64,000 nt of DNA from Lucifuga dentata (Eukaryota; Chordata; Actinopteri; Ophidiiformes; Bythitidae), in NCBI GenBank assembly GCA_014773175.1, contig VXCM01000795.1, positions 1 to 64,000 on the forward strand, in the 5' to 3' direction. The translations under genes and the position numbers were made by a program. Within the stretch, counting starts at the first letter, position 1, and each line of letters begins with the position of its first letter. The notes beneath the pieces are model-generated. The model made no database searches. It saw nothing but the letters and a program-made list of their open reading frames with translations, and was not told the origin of the DNA. This document shows, piece by piece, positions 1 through 37,952 of the stretch.

Positions 1-766
1 ATATACTGAGTCCCCCTCTTTCCTGCTGTGTGTGTGTGTGTGTGCGCGCGTGTGAGTTATATTAGCACACACACACACACACACACATATAATAATAATA
101 ATTATTATTATTCAGTTTTTCAGTCCACTCTAGTGGATTTTATGGATCAAAAGGTATATTGTGGGTTTTCATTCAGCCATTTCATTCCATTTCTTTCATT
201 TTAGTGGTTAAATTGAGTGGTTACAGACTTTAGATACTATTTCAAATTATACACATTTTTATCGTATGTACTGATAAACTCTAAAACCTTAACATGTTGA
301 TTTTAGATCAAGTCATGTGACTAAGTAGCGTTTGCACTTAAAAAAGGAAGTACTAATATTAACAACAAAACATTGCCCTTTCAAAATAATTGCACATGAT
401 ATATAATATCAAGCAAATACTTCGTATAGAACCACAACAATTGCATCTCCACCTCCTGCAATTGTGAGAACTGAACGTAAGAGACATAGCTGCCACTCAA
501 TCAACTACTAAACATATTCAGCTGTGACTGTGAGTGTTTTAGTTTGGAGGTCACATCCGGAAACCCTGTCTGGATGTGATTCTTGACTTTTGATCAAAGG
601 TCCGGGGAATAGTGGATGGTAGTGTGGTCCCTGGGAGTGTTTTCAGCCCCTGTCAGCATTCACGAACAGGCAATGGCAGTTTGGTGATGTGGACGGTCAA
701 TAGCCACCGCTGCTGCTGTCTCCCCGCCGTGCCTTCCTGAGTCCTGACGGGCAGACACACGCCGCC
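1..766. other. pgap3 upstream region
   Basis: No gene is seen. A TG run (about 25-44) is followed by a CA run (about 64-88) and then an AT-rich trinucleotide palindrome (89-112), so this edge can fold into a hairpin. The 600-766 stretch becomes GC-richer and probably holds the pgap3 promoter and 5' UTR, but I see no clear TATA box. Confidence 0.5.
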
Positions 767-3700
767 ATGGCCTCTTCGCTAACATCTGTAAGACTTTCTG
801 CTTTCGCCAGCGTTGCTCTGCTGCTGCTGTTCGCCACAAATGCACACTCCTCTCAAGGCGACAAAGAGCCGGTTTACCGAGACTGTGTGAAACAATGTGT
901 GCGCACCAACTGCACCGGAGCTCGGCTACGGGGCTTTCAGTCTGTCCAGCCGAACTACATGGCGCTGACAGGTGAGAAGTTGATGTTGGCAGGTAGCTAA
1001 CTTAAGCTAATGTAGCTGGCTAGCATTCAGAGGATTTCTCGACCTTATATAATCAATTTTGTTTAGAATTAACATGAACTGAATTAGCTTTGTAACTGAA
1101 TTTAGTTCTGGACTTTACTTACAATTTACATTCAATGTGCGCTCACCGAGCCACAAAGCTAAAGCTAACTGATAAAGCTATAACTGTCATGTCTGACATT
1201 TGTCATTTAATCTGTCGTGTTTGCTCATATTTGATGGTTAATGAACGCGTGTAATGATAATTTTCACTATCGATAACACTATCAGTTATTTTTTCGTAAT
1301 TTATAAAATACAGCCCAAAATTGCCTTATATTTAGAATTCATTTACACTTATATAAAAAGAAAAGAGCAAAACAAAAAAAACCAAAAAAAAAAAAAANGG
1401 GGGGGGGGGTTGTCACTTTTGAAAAGTTACAACCAGCAATGTTAGTCTTTTTTGTTTACATGACTAAAATGATTATGGGATTATGTTCTGTCAGTGGTCT
1501 AGTTAGTTAATTGATTAAATGTTTCAGTACTATTTGTTTCACTGTCTTTTACAAATCAATGAAATCCTGTTTTTCAAGCTAAGTGAGATTTTACAATAGT
1601 TTTATTGTAACTCCACCCCGGACTGACACTACATGCATTTGTTACCATGGTGTTACTCTGTGGGAGACCTAAATATATGACAAATTGACACATCATCTAA
1701 TCACAATTAAAACTGTGAAAAGGCAAATGGCTTTCAAGACGTATTTTAATGATGGTGACTTGTACTTAATGCCTGTGTAAATGGCAGGTTATATCCTCAG
1801 CTCTTCCCTCTGTCTCTCTTGTTCAGGTTGGACATGTCGTGATGACTGCCGCTATCAGTGCATGTGGACCACTGTGGGCCTTTACCAGGCTGAAGGGTAC
1901 AGGGTTCCACAGTTCCATGGCAAGGTTTGTGCCTCGTTAGTCATACCAAAGCTCAGATCTTAAAGGTTTCATCACAAAATTTGATCTTTGTTATTCAGTG
2001 GAAACTGGATTCTGTTCCCCAAAATATCCATGTATTCCGTTCACTTGAGAATATTTTTCAATCTTCCAGTGGCCATTCGCACGCTTTCTGTGTTTTGAAG
2101 AGCCAGCATCTGCCCTGGCCTCTCTGCTGAATGGCCTGGCTTGCCTTCTCATGATGCTGCGCTACCGGAGCACTGTGCCACGCCAAAGCCCCATGTACCA
2201 CACCATCAACGCCTTCTCTCTAGTAGGTTGCACTTTGTGTATCTGAGTGAGAAAAAGAAATAAAGGTATGTTAGTTTCAGGACATCATTGATTATGGTAT
2301 TGTAACAAGTCTCTGTATGTCTTTCTCTAGGTATCTCTTAATGCCTGGTTCTGGTCTACAGTCTTTCACACCCGGGACACTTATCTCACAGAGGTAAAGG
2401 CTGCTGTGTGCTAAAGGCTCTGACATTTTAAAGCTACATTAAGCATTTTTTGACTTCTAGGGGGAAGGGGGCAATTTGATTTAGGCTAGTAGTGGTGAGA
2501 GTAAATGGGACTCAATTATAATGACCAGCAAGCCAAAACAATGAGTGTTAATTCTCAGTCAGCAGTACAAATAATCCTTTCACTTTGATTGAGCTCTGGC
2601 ATATACTAGCATGCAGCCAATGATTAACACTCTAATGCCAGTGCTGATAAGCAGTAGAGTGCAGTAAAATTTCCTTAAAATACAACAAGCAAAATCGGAT
2701 AAGATTAAAACTTACTTTTGATTATTTTAAATATTGCAATCTAGATGTTACTTTCTATTGTCAGTAAATGGTGTCTGTATGTTTTGTTCTCTTTCAGAAA
2801 ATGGATTATTTCTGTGCAACAGCAGTCATTCTGTACTCAATCTACCTATGTTGTGTCAGGTAAGCTCTAAAGCAGGTATTTCACGCGTCCTACAAATGTT
2901 TGCTGTCATAGCTGTAGGAATATACGGTCATACAATAACTAAAGCCACATTGGTCTTTGATCCTAGCATTCTTTAACCCTGGTATGCCTTCCTTTCTCAT
3001 CTCCATGAAAATATGACATTTGTGATAAATAAATAGTAGTTATCTACTTTTACAGAAGGCATTGATGATTGTCTTTGCTGTTGCTGTGTTATTGTCTGAG
3101 TAAGATTTTTGTAGCACTTCATTATGTAACTGTGATTCACGCTTTCTCTGCTCTTATTTTGGCAGAACACTAGGCCTTCGGCGGCCAGGTGTGTCCAGCA
3201 TGGTGGGAGTCTTGCTCATCTTGGTCTTTACCTCACACGTGTTCTACTTGACCTTTGTCAGTTTTGATTATGGCTACAACATGGCTGCTAATGCAACTAT
3301 AGGTACAATGCTGTTGGTCATAACTGCAGATGTTTTTCTTAGATAATAGCATTACTTTGAATTCTTATCTAAAGCTAAACCTCTCCTTGTTTTTTCTCTC
3401 TTGATGCTCTGCTGACATACTTCCACCATGCACCCCCTCTCTGACTCCCATCTCTCTTTTTCCAGGCATGGTGAACCTCTTTTGGTGGCTCTGCTGGTGC
3501 TGGCAGAACCGGCGGACACTACCGTACTGGTGGAAGTGTGGCCTGGTGGTGCTGCTGCTTCATGGTCTTGCCCTGCTGGAACTGCTGGACTTCCCCCCAC
3601 TTCTCTGGGTCTTTGATGCTCATGCCGTGTGGCACCTCAGCACCATCCCCGTGCATTTCCTTTTCTACAGGTTTGTCTAACATGGCTGCTTCCCCTTAGT

Positions 3701-4041
3701 TACTAAGCTCTAATAGCAAGAAACTGATCAGGCATGCTGACAACGGAAGGAAAGATTATGTTTTTGCCAGGAAATGGGAGAGAAAAAATGATGCTTTTTT
3801 TTTTTTTTTTTTNTTTTTTTTTTTTTTTTTGGTGTCTTTGATTGTACACCAGAATGGAATTTTGCTATGTTTGCAAAAAGAAGCCTATGAATGAATACAT
3901 AATTTAATTGAAGTGATATTTTAAAAAATATATTTTAATTATTCTTACATTTCTTCTCTCCTTTGGTCTCCCTTCAGTTTCCTGATAGATGACAGCCTCT
4001 ATCTACTAAACACAGAGAAGATGGGTGTCAAAGTCGAGTAG
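767..4041 (+). CDS. pgap3: post-GPI attachment to proteins factor 3 (PGAP3/PERLD1), 8 coding exons
   Basis: Coding exons, all with GT-AG introns: 767-971, 1827-1924, 2070-2222, 2331-2393, 2798-2859, 3166-3302, 3466-3670, 3978-4041. Together they make 987 nt, or 328 residues plus TAG; the human protein is about 320. The ATG at 767 has a near-perfect context (gccgccATGg). Residues 1 to about 28 are a signal peptide. A Cys-rich luminal stretch ([15 protein letters not shown]) follows, then seven hydrophobic membrane segments typical of Per1-like proteins. [11 protein letters not shown] and the late DAHAVWH fit the conserved Ser/His/Asp positions of the CREST hydrolase superfamily. The family acts in the Golgi on GPI-anchored proteins, removing the unsaturated sn-2 acyl chain so that a saturated one can be added. 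It lies head-to-tail with erbb2, as in other vertebrates. The frame is intact. I am sure of the family and fairly sure of every junction. Confidence 0.95.
3796..3830. repeat. poly-T tract broken by one N (pgap3 intron 7)
   Basis: An uninterrupted T run on both sides of a single N at 3813. It is a homopolymer that the assembler could not size, so its true length is unknown. Confidence 0.8.
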
Positions 4042-5409
4042 GAGGAGCGTATCACCTCTTCACCACACCTATAACCTGACATCGCTCCAATAATGGCAGC
4101 CGGACACCTGAATAAGGAAGTCACTCAGCCCCCCCAGATGACATGCATGACCTATGAAACTGAGTTCCATCAAAGTAGACTTTGTTTACAAATTTTTTTA
4201 ATTTTTTTTTTGGTTTTAATTTTTTTCTTATTTTAATGAGATCTGTTGTGACTGATACTCATGCTGCTTACCTTTGCCTTTTACTGATGTGTGCTGTGTG
4301 TGCTACCCTTCCTTTCCCATCTACCTTACAGTGATTGGTGTGCATGTCCTCTTTCTTTTGCCTCTTGGATACTTCAGTTTGATGCAACATTCCTCCTAGC
4401 GCCCCAAGCCTTTGATTTGACATCACACAAGCTTACTGTCACCAGCTTTTACCTCTTGGAAGTCCAACATGTGAGGTGACTCACAAAAGCTTGCCTTTGC
4501 ACAAATGGCAGTTAGCTAGGCTGACAATAGATGGCACCAAAGTCTTTTATCAGGCCAGCAAACCTGTGTATAATGCAGCATATGTCAGAGTCCATCTGTG
4601 CCAAAAGTGACTGGTGGACACAGAGAGGTGCCCCTTGTGAAGGGGAGTTGACAGTGGATTGTTCTAGAGAGAGGGGGAAGGGGTTTATGCTTGGAGGTCA
4701 TTCTAGCTGACTATGTATGTTTTGTTTTTTTTTCTCACCATCACACCTTTATTTTTGTGCCTCTGTTGTTTCCATCGCTGCTTTTGTTCCTCATACTCTT
4801 TTATAGCACTTCAAATTTCTGTTTTAATTTTCATCTGTTGCCTTATTTTTTAATTATTATTATTATTTCCCACTTATTGCGCAGTTGATGGTCAATTTGT
4901 GTTTTATTTTGCTTGTCTTTGACAGTTTTACTTGATTTTGAATTAGGTGAGGGATGCTTGAAGAATTCTAGCATGGAAATTTTTATTTTTTTTCTCACCC
5001 AGATTGCCTTTATAAAGTGTGAGGTTGGATGATAATGTGTAAAGAACTGAGTCAGTAAAAATAGTGGGAGGGGCAAGTCAACAGAGTTCAAGCTAATTTC
5101 TTTGGCGAGGTTGTGTGTGAGAGCATTTTGCTTGACTCCTATTATTTGGATGTGTGTGTTGATGCATTTCTTGCTGCAATATCCCCCTACCCTGCCTGTT
5201 GCACACACTGCTTTACAGATGCTGCCATGTCATGTAATGTAAAGTGTGCTTCTTCTTGTACAACACTTTGTTGTATCACTTCTTGTTTTTGCTCATTTTA
5301 TTGCCAGACTTTCTGAAACTTGCTTTCCAGGGAGTAGAGAACAAACTCATAAATTCATACATGTATGTTTTTTAATCAGTTTCCCTTCCATTCCATATGT
5401 GCACTTTAC

Positions 5410-5444
<35 letters not shown>

Positions 5445-6256
5445 CGTGCGAAATTGTCCTCATGCCTTTGTATTTCTCTATGAGAATAACCTATGACCAA
5501 CATGTGTATACACATTGCCTTGGCTCAACATTGTGTTGTTTTTGCAGTGTTCATTACAAACAGAAGTGTGTGTGTGTGTGTGTGTGTACTGCTTGATGCT
5601 TTTATAAAAACTGATGTGTGTACATGTGTGAGGTTTGCTGTGTGAACATGTAGCGGACGATGGGTAAATTTAGCTTTGCTGAGGGCCTGTGAAGGGGGTG
5701 GGGAAAGACAGGAGAGAGGAGATAGACACGGAGAGGTTGTTTGTTTAGGGGCAAAAAACCCTGAAACAATTAACAAAGACATTAGAAGTGACCTGATCAA
5801 ATAAGAAAATATACCTATTGTATTTATTGTTGGCTAATGTTTTTTTTTTGTTTGTTTGTTTGTTTTGGGAGGTTGTTTAGAATAACTACTGATATTCCTA
5901 AATTTGATAACTACTGATATTCCTAGTCACAGGCCATATTATGACATTATGCAGAAATTGTTAAAAAGAAGGATGTGTAGGATAAGTTTAAGTGAAACAA
6001 AATTTTATTTCCGTTTATCACAAAATTGTATGCTGACTTAGCATAAAACAAACCCTAGCTTTGCTGTGTAGAAGTTATTCATAATTTCCTGCTTCCTTAC
6101 TTTAATACTCAGTAACATGTTGCTCCTCTCACATGCTGCCCCCTGCCTGCTGCCCTGTGCACTACCACCTCTTCTGAGTGCATTTCTCCACCTTCCACCT
6201 TAATGGATATATTTGACCAAAAAAAAGAAAATATTTAAGAAATGGGATGAATAAAA
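4042..6256 (+). other. probable pgap3 3' UTR
   Basis: About 2.2 kb downstream of the pgap3 stop with no coding exon. It is T-rich, with TG microsatellites at about 5412-5440 and 5566-5587. A canonical AATAAA at 6250-6255 is a plausible end of the transcript. The ORFs here are short and low-complexity. That this whole stretch is UTR is inference; no transcript data are available. Confidence 0.45.
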
Positions 6257-8379
6257 TCTTCTTAAGTGATATGGAGTGTTTTTCTTTGGATTAAACTGAG
6301 ATGTTCTTCATCGTGGTCTGGGTTATTGCCCCTTAGTATGGACTTGTTAACATTTTGCCAAGATGCTTTATTGCCCATTTTAGTAACAACTGTAATCTTA
6401 GAAATTACATTACAACCATGACTTCATAAGGCTGTGTAATTATTAGTAGGCAAAACATTGATTTTTAAGGTGACTATCACTTGAATATTTGATTTTGAAA
6501 GATTAAGAGATTATGAAAAATATCAGGAAATCTGAAATATGGTTTTATTCTTTGAGAAATGATTGTCAGTAACAACATGTATGAAAATTGAATATATTAG
6601 GCTCAAACATGCATGATCACTGGTATGGTCTTTTAAGTATTTATAAAATGAAATATCTGCTGTTCAAGATACATCTTCCTCCTTAATACTACACTTTAAA
6701 GGTCCATGTTCTATTTTGGCAGTGTTATGTTAAACTGTACTAGGTGCAACAGTTCTGTAAAAGTAAAAAGATGTTAATCATCTTATTGATTATCTAGAAC
6801 TAAGGAAACCCACATTTTGGCAGTGTGTGTGTGTGTGTGTGGTAACTGTGCTTGGATTTGATATTCTCACTACCACACAGTATCTCTCATCCACTTGGGG
6901 ACCTCCTCAAGTCTTACATCACACAGCCCTCACCAAGACAGTTATGCATCCAAAAGCATGACCATGCTTGCATTATACTTTACCATTTTATTAGCCTGTT
7001 CTAGTAATTTTTCATTAGTGATTGATAAGAACATGGACTACTGGATCATATTTTTGCATATTAACAGCTCACATCCACATGCATTTTGTGGCTTTTTTAT
7101 GAAGAATGATACTGTAATCTGACAAATATATCTTGATGTTATTTCCAGACTCTTGGATTGATAATGTTCCTTGAAAGCCTCAGTGGCTCCCTGCTGCAGC
7201 AAAGTGACATTTTTCATGGGAACCAAACATTTAGACTTGATTGGGACCACTAAATCTTGTGAAAATGCTGGGACATGTGCTGTGTCTAGTTTGGTGAGTA
7301 GCTTTTTGTTTTGTTTCCTGACATCTCTGTGCAGTGGCTGGACTCTGACCGTGGCTGCTGTGGGTGGGGAAAATGGATAGATTGGGATGAATAGAGTTTA
7401 TTCTTCCTCCTCCAAACTCTCCTGATTTGTGACTGTGAAATGAAGGGCCTGAGAAAAGTGAAAACAATATGAAGATGCTGCAAGACGATGTAACGCCGGA
7501 AAAGCACAGTTTGTGGGGCCCATATGGTATGTGAGGATAAATTGAGATGAATGAGTGCTTGAAGGTTTATTGTAGAATGAAGTTTTTCACTGCAATAAGC
7601 TATCGAGCCTGCATTTACAAATATTATAATTATTATTTTTGGCCAGGATGCATGTTTCCAGAAGTTAGGGGATTACTCTATTTTACTTTACTTTTTCAGA
7701 GAATTTACACTAACCAAGAGTATTTGCTTCAATTAGGTAATCAATCTGATAATCAAAAGGTAAAATTATTATAAGTATGGTATCATCACTGATTTGTAAA
7801 ATATTAAAAAATAATAATTCAATGCTATAATGCAGTTATAAACACACCTACATATAGCTACCCAAAGCGTAGGTGGTAGTATTCTACCAAAATGCTTTAA
7901 CTGTTAACTGGGACATTTAATGAACACTTTATAACTTTTTTTCAATAGTATTTAAAGTCATAATTTAAGGAAACATTCAATTAATCATTTATTGTTTCTT
8001 ATCAATTCATTAAAACCACTGGGAAAGTATGTAATTTGTATTTGTATTTTTGTAGAAAAGTCAGACTGTAGGGACACCAGATACCAGACATAAAGGTGTA
8101 AAAATCAAATTAAACAAGCTCTAAAATCAGATTATTGAGTAAGAGAGCAATACCACATTTAAGTGTTATTAAAATTGTTACTGAAATAGTTATGTGATAA
8201 GTCAAGTGATGCCAGAAAACTTAACTCAATTATTTCAGGTGTTTTGCAGTTATGGAGCACAAAACCTGAACGTCATCCTCCTTCTGTCGACTGCAAATGG
8301 TGAAATATGAATATGAACATGTTTATGAATCATGATTTCAATGGCACGTTAACGGAAAAACATTTAACTTAAAGGTCAT
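6257..8379. other. intergenic, pgap3 to erbb2
   Basis: AT-rich DNA with no supported exon. It contains one partial copy of the MITE-like family described at 15376 (about 6405-6636) and a short TG run near 6822-6840. Nothing else is recognised. Confidence 0.5.
6405..6636 (-). mobile_element. partial copy of MITE-like family
   Basis: The stretch ending in aaattgaatatattaggctc and tatggtcttttaa matches the right ends of the copies at 15376-15902 and 21015-21590. Its inner part (cataaggctgtgtaa, reading outward) matches the left half of the 21015 copy in inverse orientation. Only about half of the element is present. Confidence 0.6.
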
Positions 8380-8638
8380 AAAACATGGAGGGCGGGCTCG
8401 GCCACGCCCCGCTCAGGCCTTCACGGGAGCGCGCGCCGACTCCCGCGCGCTGTCACGCTTTACTACCAGCAGGCAGGAATTCCAGCAGGGAGGAAGTTAC
8501 TGAGATTGGGAAAGAACAACAACTCCGTACGGGAACAAAACTCACCTGGAAACACCAAGAAGTAGTTCGGTTTATCACTGGGAATAATTAACACAGCTTG
8601 CGTTGGAGTATGGACTTGTAAGCGCCTTTTCCCAGCAG
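8380..8638 (+). promoter_or_regulatory. GC-rich proximal promoter and 5' UTR of erbb2
   Basis: An abrupt GC- and CpG-rich island (about 8385-8460, with a gccacgcccc GC-box-like word and repeated gcgcgc) lies in otherwise AT-rich DNA, 180-250 bp upstream of the erbb2 ATG. No TATA box is evident. It looks like a CpG-type promoter. The transcription start itself cannot be read from the sequence. Confidence 0.55.
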
Positions 8639-33334
<24,696 letters not shown>

Positions 33335-36300
33335 GAGCAAACGTGTCATAAAACTCCTGGGGAGGGCAGATGGGGTGACACTCAGGGGAAACGAGGAGTA
33401 AAAGAAAAGGGACATGAACATGTGACATATGAGTGGAGATGGCTTAAATATTGAGAATGGTATGTGCTTTGAAACATACACATGTACGGTACAAACGTGT
33501 GCGTGCATCCATACATGGAATTGAATGGAGGACCCACGTTAAGAGAAGCAGCCGAATAGAAAGCTATCAAGGTTTTCCAGCCAGTCGGCAAATCAGTCGG
33601 TCATACCGCATCATAATCCTACACAATGTAGCATAACTCTGGTGTGTTACCATTCCTATGGTTCTCTCAACAATCTCTGTTCTTTGTGTGACGTTTAAGT
33701 GCCAAAAAAAAAAAAAGAAGTTTCCTCTGTTTATTCAGCCTCTAAATAACTCAGTACTTGATAATGAAATGATTTGATGATGAATGATTTCTTTTTGTCA
33801 CAACTCACCATGGTACCAGAAGGGGGGAAATGAACTGGTTTTATCAGTCACATTACAGGAAAATCCAACACTGGACTGGATTAAAAGATGCCTATTTTTG
33901 TTTGAATGTTCTTTTTTTTTTTAACTTGTTTAATGTTTGTACTTGTNTAAAAGATGCCTATTTTTGTTTGAATGTTCTTTTTTTTTTTAACTTGTTTAAT
34001 GTTTGTACTTGTTTATACTATATGTGAATTCCTTTAATTCCCTTGTGTTCTGATTTGCTCATCAGCCCAGCTAAACAGAAAAAAAATAGGTTGAATATTT
34101 TGTCCTTATTTAGACAGAGTGAGCTGAGAAATGCATTGAAAGCGATATTTAGTATTCTGGTCGGTTTCTCTCAGACCTGATGGGGGTCTTCAATACACTC
34201 AAAGCCATTTTGTTTTGGCCCTGCAGCCCATCTGGCCAGTAGACATGCTTTCTGAAAGAAAGGCGTCCTGTGTGTGGAAGACAGAGGCATTGTACCACAG
34301 TAATGTTTGTGGTAGTTAGTGGATGTGGCTGGAGCTAATAAGTGGTACGGGTAGATGCACCGTGAATATGATTTTTTTTTTTTAAAGAAACTAAAGAATT
34401 ATATTTTTTATTTTAAAGACATTGTGCAATTAATTGTTTATAAACATTAGCCTTTATTCAGGGATTTTACAAATTTGCAGCCAGTTAGGAAAGATTATTT
34501 CCATTTTGAATTAAGCACAATGCACTATGCGTTACACAGCACGCTTCCCTCCCAGGTTGTGTTTTCACAATGAGCCGTTTGTGTTTGGTGGCCCTTTCAC
34601 TCCAAGCTAGTAGTGAATATATTCCAAAAGAAGTGAAGAATCCGGGTGTTTGTTTCCTTTTAGCTGTTTTAATTTAATGTAGGTGAGCGTTGCACTCGAC
34701 ACTGGAGCTGACTGGGATTCCAAGGAGGCCAATGTTGCTCCTCTTCGGTTTGGATAATCGATGCATGGCTCAAATTCCACTCAGCAAGAACACGCTGAAA
34801 TCCCAGTTAATAATCAACAGCATTTTTGTTGAAGACCGTTTTTTCATGTTAACTCGTATTGGGGTGGGGTGGGGGTGAGGGTGTCACACCAAGTCAATAG
34901 AGCTGTTGTCTCATCTCATGTCCCTGTTGAAAAGTCGGCACTCACCGAACTTTCACGTCCCAGTGACTGATGTTCTCACAGCTCTGAAAAGGAAGAGTTT
35001 TCCATTGCAGACATTGGGGACTCAAAAGTCCCTTTTTTTTTCTTTTTCTTTTTTTTTTTTTTTTTTTTTTTGGCTTTTTTACTTTTGCCTTTTGTGGCAT
35101 ATGTAATAAATTGCAGCTAATCCTGCATTCAGCTACTACTGAGTTGAAAAGGATCGTTTTGAAAGAGAAGAATTCATGGATATCATGGATAATCTCTTAG
35201 TGATTCTTCAGACAAAGACTGGAGTGTGTCTGCTTATCGGTGGGAGGACTAAGACATTTGCAAAAATGAGCACCCCACACACACACACACACACACACAC
35301 ATCCTTCACCAACCATCACATAACTCTCAGTTTTAGTCCAGAATAAGATTTATAAAAAAAAAATGCCAGATTTTTAATATTGATTGCTTTAGTAAAAGTA
35401 AGCAAAGTATCAGTTATATACTAACATTGCTTAGGTTGGGATTCATTTTGAATTGTTTTTCAATAACTTTCTCGTGACTCTTCTTTTTGTATTTATAGAA
35501 TAAATACACAGAACTTTGCAGTGAAACCCTTTGTGTTGTTGCTGTCAGGTGAAGACTTTTCATATCTCCATGACACCAAGAGGAAAAGAAAGAAAAGCTT
35601 TTTGGATTGGACAAAATTCCTTTGGCTGTTTATTTGCTGAGATTTTGAAACGAAAGAGATAAATGTTGTAGGACTTTAACAACCCGCAGAAGAGTGTGTA
35701 ATATCTGAATACACTCCCTGATTTTGTCAGAAGTGCCCCCAAATCCCCAAATTTACTCCTAGCTCAGTGTTATTGTTTTAAAGTGAGCACAGCAGTTAAA
35801 CTTTAACAGTGCATTGCAAGAAAATTGTGCATGTGGGGGCGCTATAGGGCACTACACAAAATTAGTGTACGAACCTATAAAGAAGAAAATCACCAGTGGT
35901 GGAGATAAAAGGTTTTCACTGGATCACAGGTACTTTCTTTTAAGATTTGATTCTTTTCTTGGCAAATATTAGACTATGACCTTCAATTTTATGCAATCAA
36001 CATGTACAGTATGTACTACTGTTTACACTATAATGTCATTTTTGTTTAAATTGGTCATTATAGATGTTGCATGTAATGTACATAGTCTGATTTAAAGCCA
36101 TGCAGATGGACTTTAAAGTGACAGAGGCGGAGGACGGGCGCTGGCCACAGTTTAGGCCTGGTGGTCTAAGGAATCTTTCCTTAACTAGAAGGCAAGATTT
36201 TCAGTTTCCTGCCTCGGTTCCTTTGCTCTTTAGCAAAACACTGAATGGACCTGCTTTCTGAATGGAAGTTGAGTGCATCAGCTAAATGTGTGTGTGGTCA

Positions 36301-36750
36301 TTTTAGTGTAAACTACGTGAAAATATACTCTAACTCCTTTAACTTGGATGAGAAAGTCTCAGATGTGCATGAGGCAGGAAGCTCTGACTTCCGACCTCTG
36401 ACCTCTGCGTCTTTTTCATCCGGGAACGAGTCGGACAAGAAGGAGCTGAAGGCTTTTTGAAATTAAATATCTGTAGTGTACATTTTGAAGAATTTTAAAT
36501 ATTTTTTTGGTACTTCTTGTGAATATTTTGCAACTTTCACAATATGTGATTGTGTCAAAAAATGAATTATAACATTTTATTGGGTGTTTTATAATGCAGG
36601 TTTTGTACTTATTTGGTGAATAAATCCCATGATGTAAATGTACAATATCTATCTATAAAACAATTTAATTAGTTTGATTGAAAACATTGTGACCAGTTGC
36701 TCTAATGTAAAGGAAGGGATGGATAAATGAAAATATTTAATAAAGAAATT
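33335..36750 (+). other. probable erbb2 3' UTR and downstream region
   Basis: No coding exon is seen. AATAAA signals occur near 35105, 36619-36624 and 36739-36744, so the transcript may extend about 3.4 kb. It includes a 55-bp duplication around an N (33892-34002), a CA run (about 35276-35302) and T runs. The extent of the UTR is inferred. Confidence 0.4.
33892..34002. repeat. 55-bp direct duplication around single N (assembly artefact)
   Basis: 33892-33946 is repeated at 33948-34002 with a lone N at 33947. Same signature as the other single-N joins. Confidence 0.85.
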
Positions 36751-37952
36751 GTCTTTTTGTTAATTATTATTTGTATACACCATGTATTCCCTTAAAATAT
36801 GTTAAACAGTTAAACCCACGCTGATCATTCTTTGATGGAGACTGAAAAACAAATACAAAGAAATCCCGAAATGATTTTTTTTTTTTTTTTTTTTNTTTTT
36901 TTTTTTTTTTTTTTAAATGCAGGGTGTCCCAAAAAAATATATACACACTGAGTTATAATCATTCAAAGCGTGTATTTTTTTTGGGACACCCTGTATTCAG
37001 TTCCCTGGGAAATACAAATATTACCATTCATTTGTTCATACACAAATTCACATTATTACCATTATAATTACATCAAATTTATCTGAATGAACAAACTTAT
37101 TTAAATTTTGTTGTACCATCCTGTTTTTTTCATACTGACTCACAAAATATAGGTCATCTATATTAAGTCTCAAAGTCTCAAATGGTGTTGACCAAGAGCA
37201 ATATGCAATGTTTCCTGCCACCTAGTGATGGTAACTGGAACAACAACTATAATGTGTTCGCCTGTACGACTGACAGAATGAGAGGTTGTAGTTTTATTTT
37301 GAATTCTTTGACTCTTTAAATTATTGTGGTATTTTCACTAACGACAGCAGTAAACTCAGGAATCTTGGCAGTGCTGTGCTAACCTCTCTTCCATGGTGTC
37401 TTCAGTTGCAGGAGAGTCTGCTTCTTCATTAATGTGACTCTAATGACCCTCACATTTCTCCCATGTGACCCAAGAAGTCACCTGATTCAAGGTGTGAACG
37501 TTGTGGATAACGTTGTGTTCGTTATACCTTGGAGCTGGGAAGTCATAAATCGGAATTACATCATTTAGGATCATCACACTTTTGAGCTAAACAAGTGGGA
37601 GACCACATGAAAACAATTCCTCTGAGTTAGGCTCATAATTTATCAATCAACCCTTATATGCATATGGATTGTGTATAGATATCTCCGCTTCCACGTATCT
37701 CAAAAAAAGACAATGGTCCTGTTAATTTGTTTATGAGTGCAACTTTTAATTTGCATTTTTCAGATTAATTAACCAAATGCTTCGATCCTTGTGTATGTTA
37801 AAAAAAAAAAAAAAAAAAAAAAATGCCAGGCCAAGATTTGAAACCCATCCTCAGTATGTTTGCATATTCAAATCTGTATATTCATAAGAGAAACAACTGA
37901 CCACTAAACCGTCTCACAGAAAATTGATTCAAGGTGCCACTGCTTCTAAGTA
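36751..37952. other. intergenic, erbb2 to GPCR cluster
   Basis: AT-rich DNA with the palindromic element at 36920 and an A run (37801-37823). A possible 5' noncoding exon of the next receptor could lie here, but none can be identified. Confidence 0.4.
36920..36993. repeat. 74-bp palindromic mini-element
   Basis: It begins cagggtgtcccaaaaaa and ends with its reverse complement ttttttgggacaccctg, with a short AT-rich middle. Such ends are typical of mariner-type or other small DNA-transposon remnants. It also follows a T run with an N at 36895. Confidence 0.7.

Noticed and set aside
4843..5208. 121-residue - strand ORF downstream of pgap3
   Set aside because: Low-complexity, in the probable 3' UTR, with no recognisable domain and no supporting splice context.
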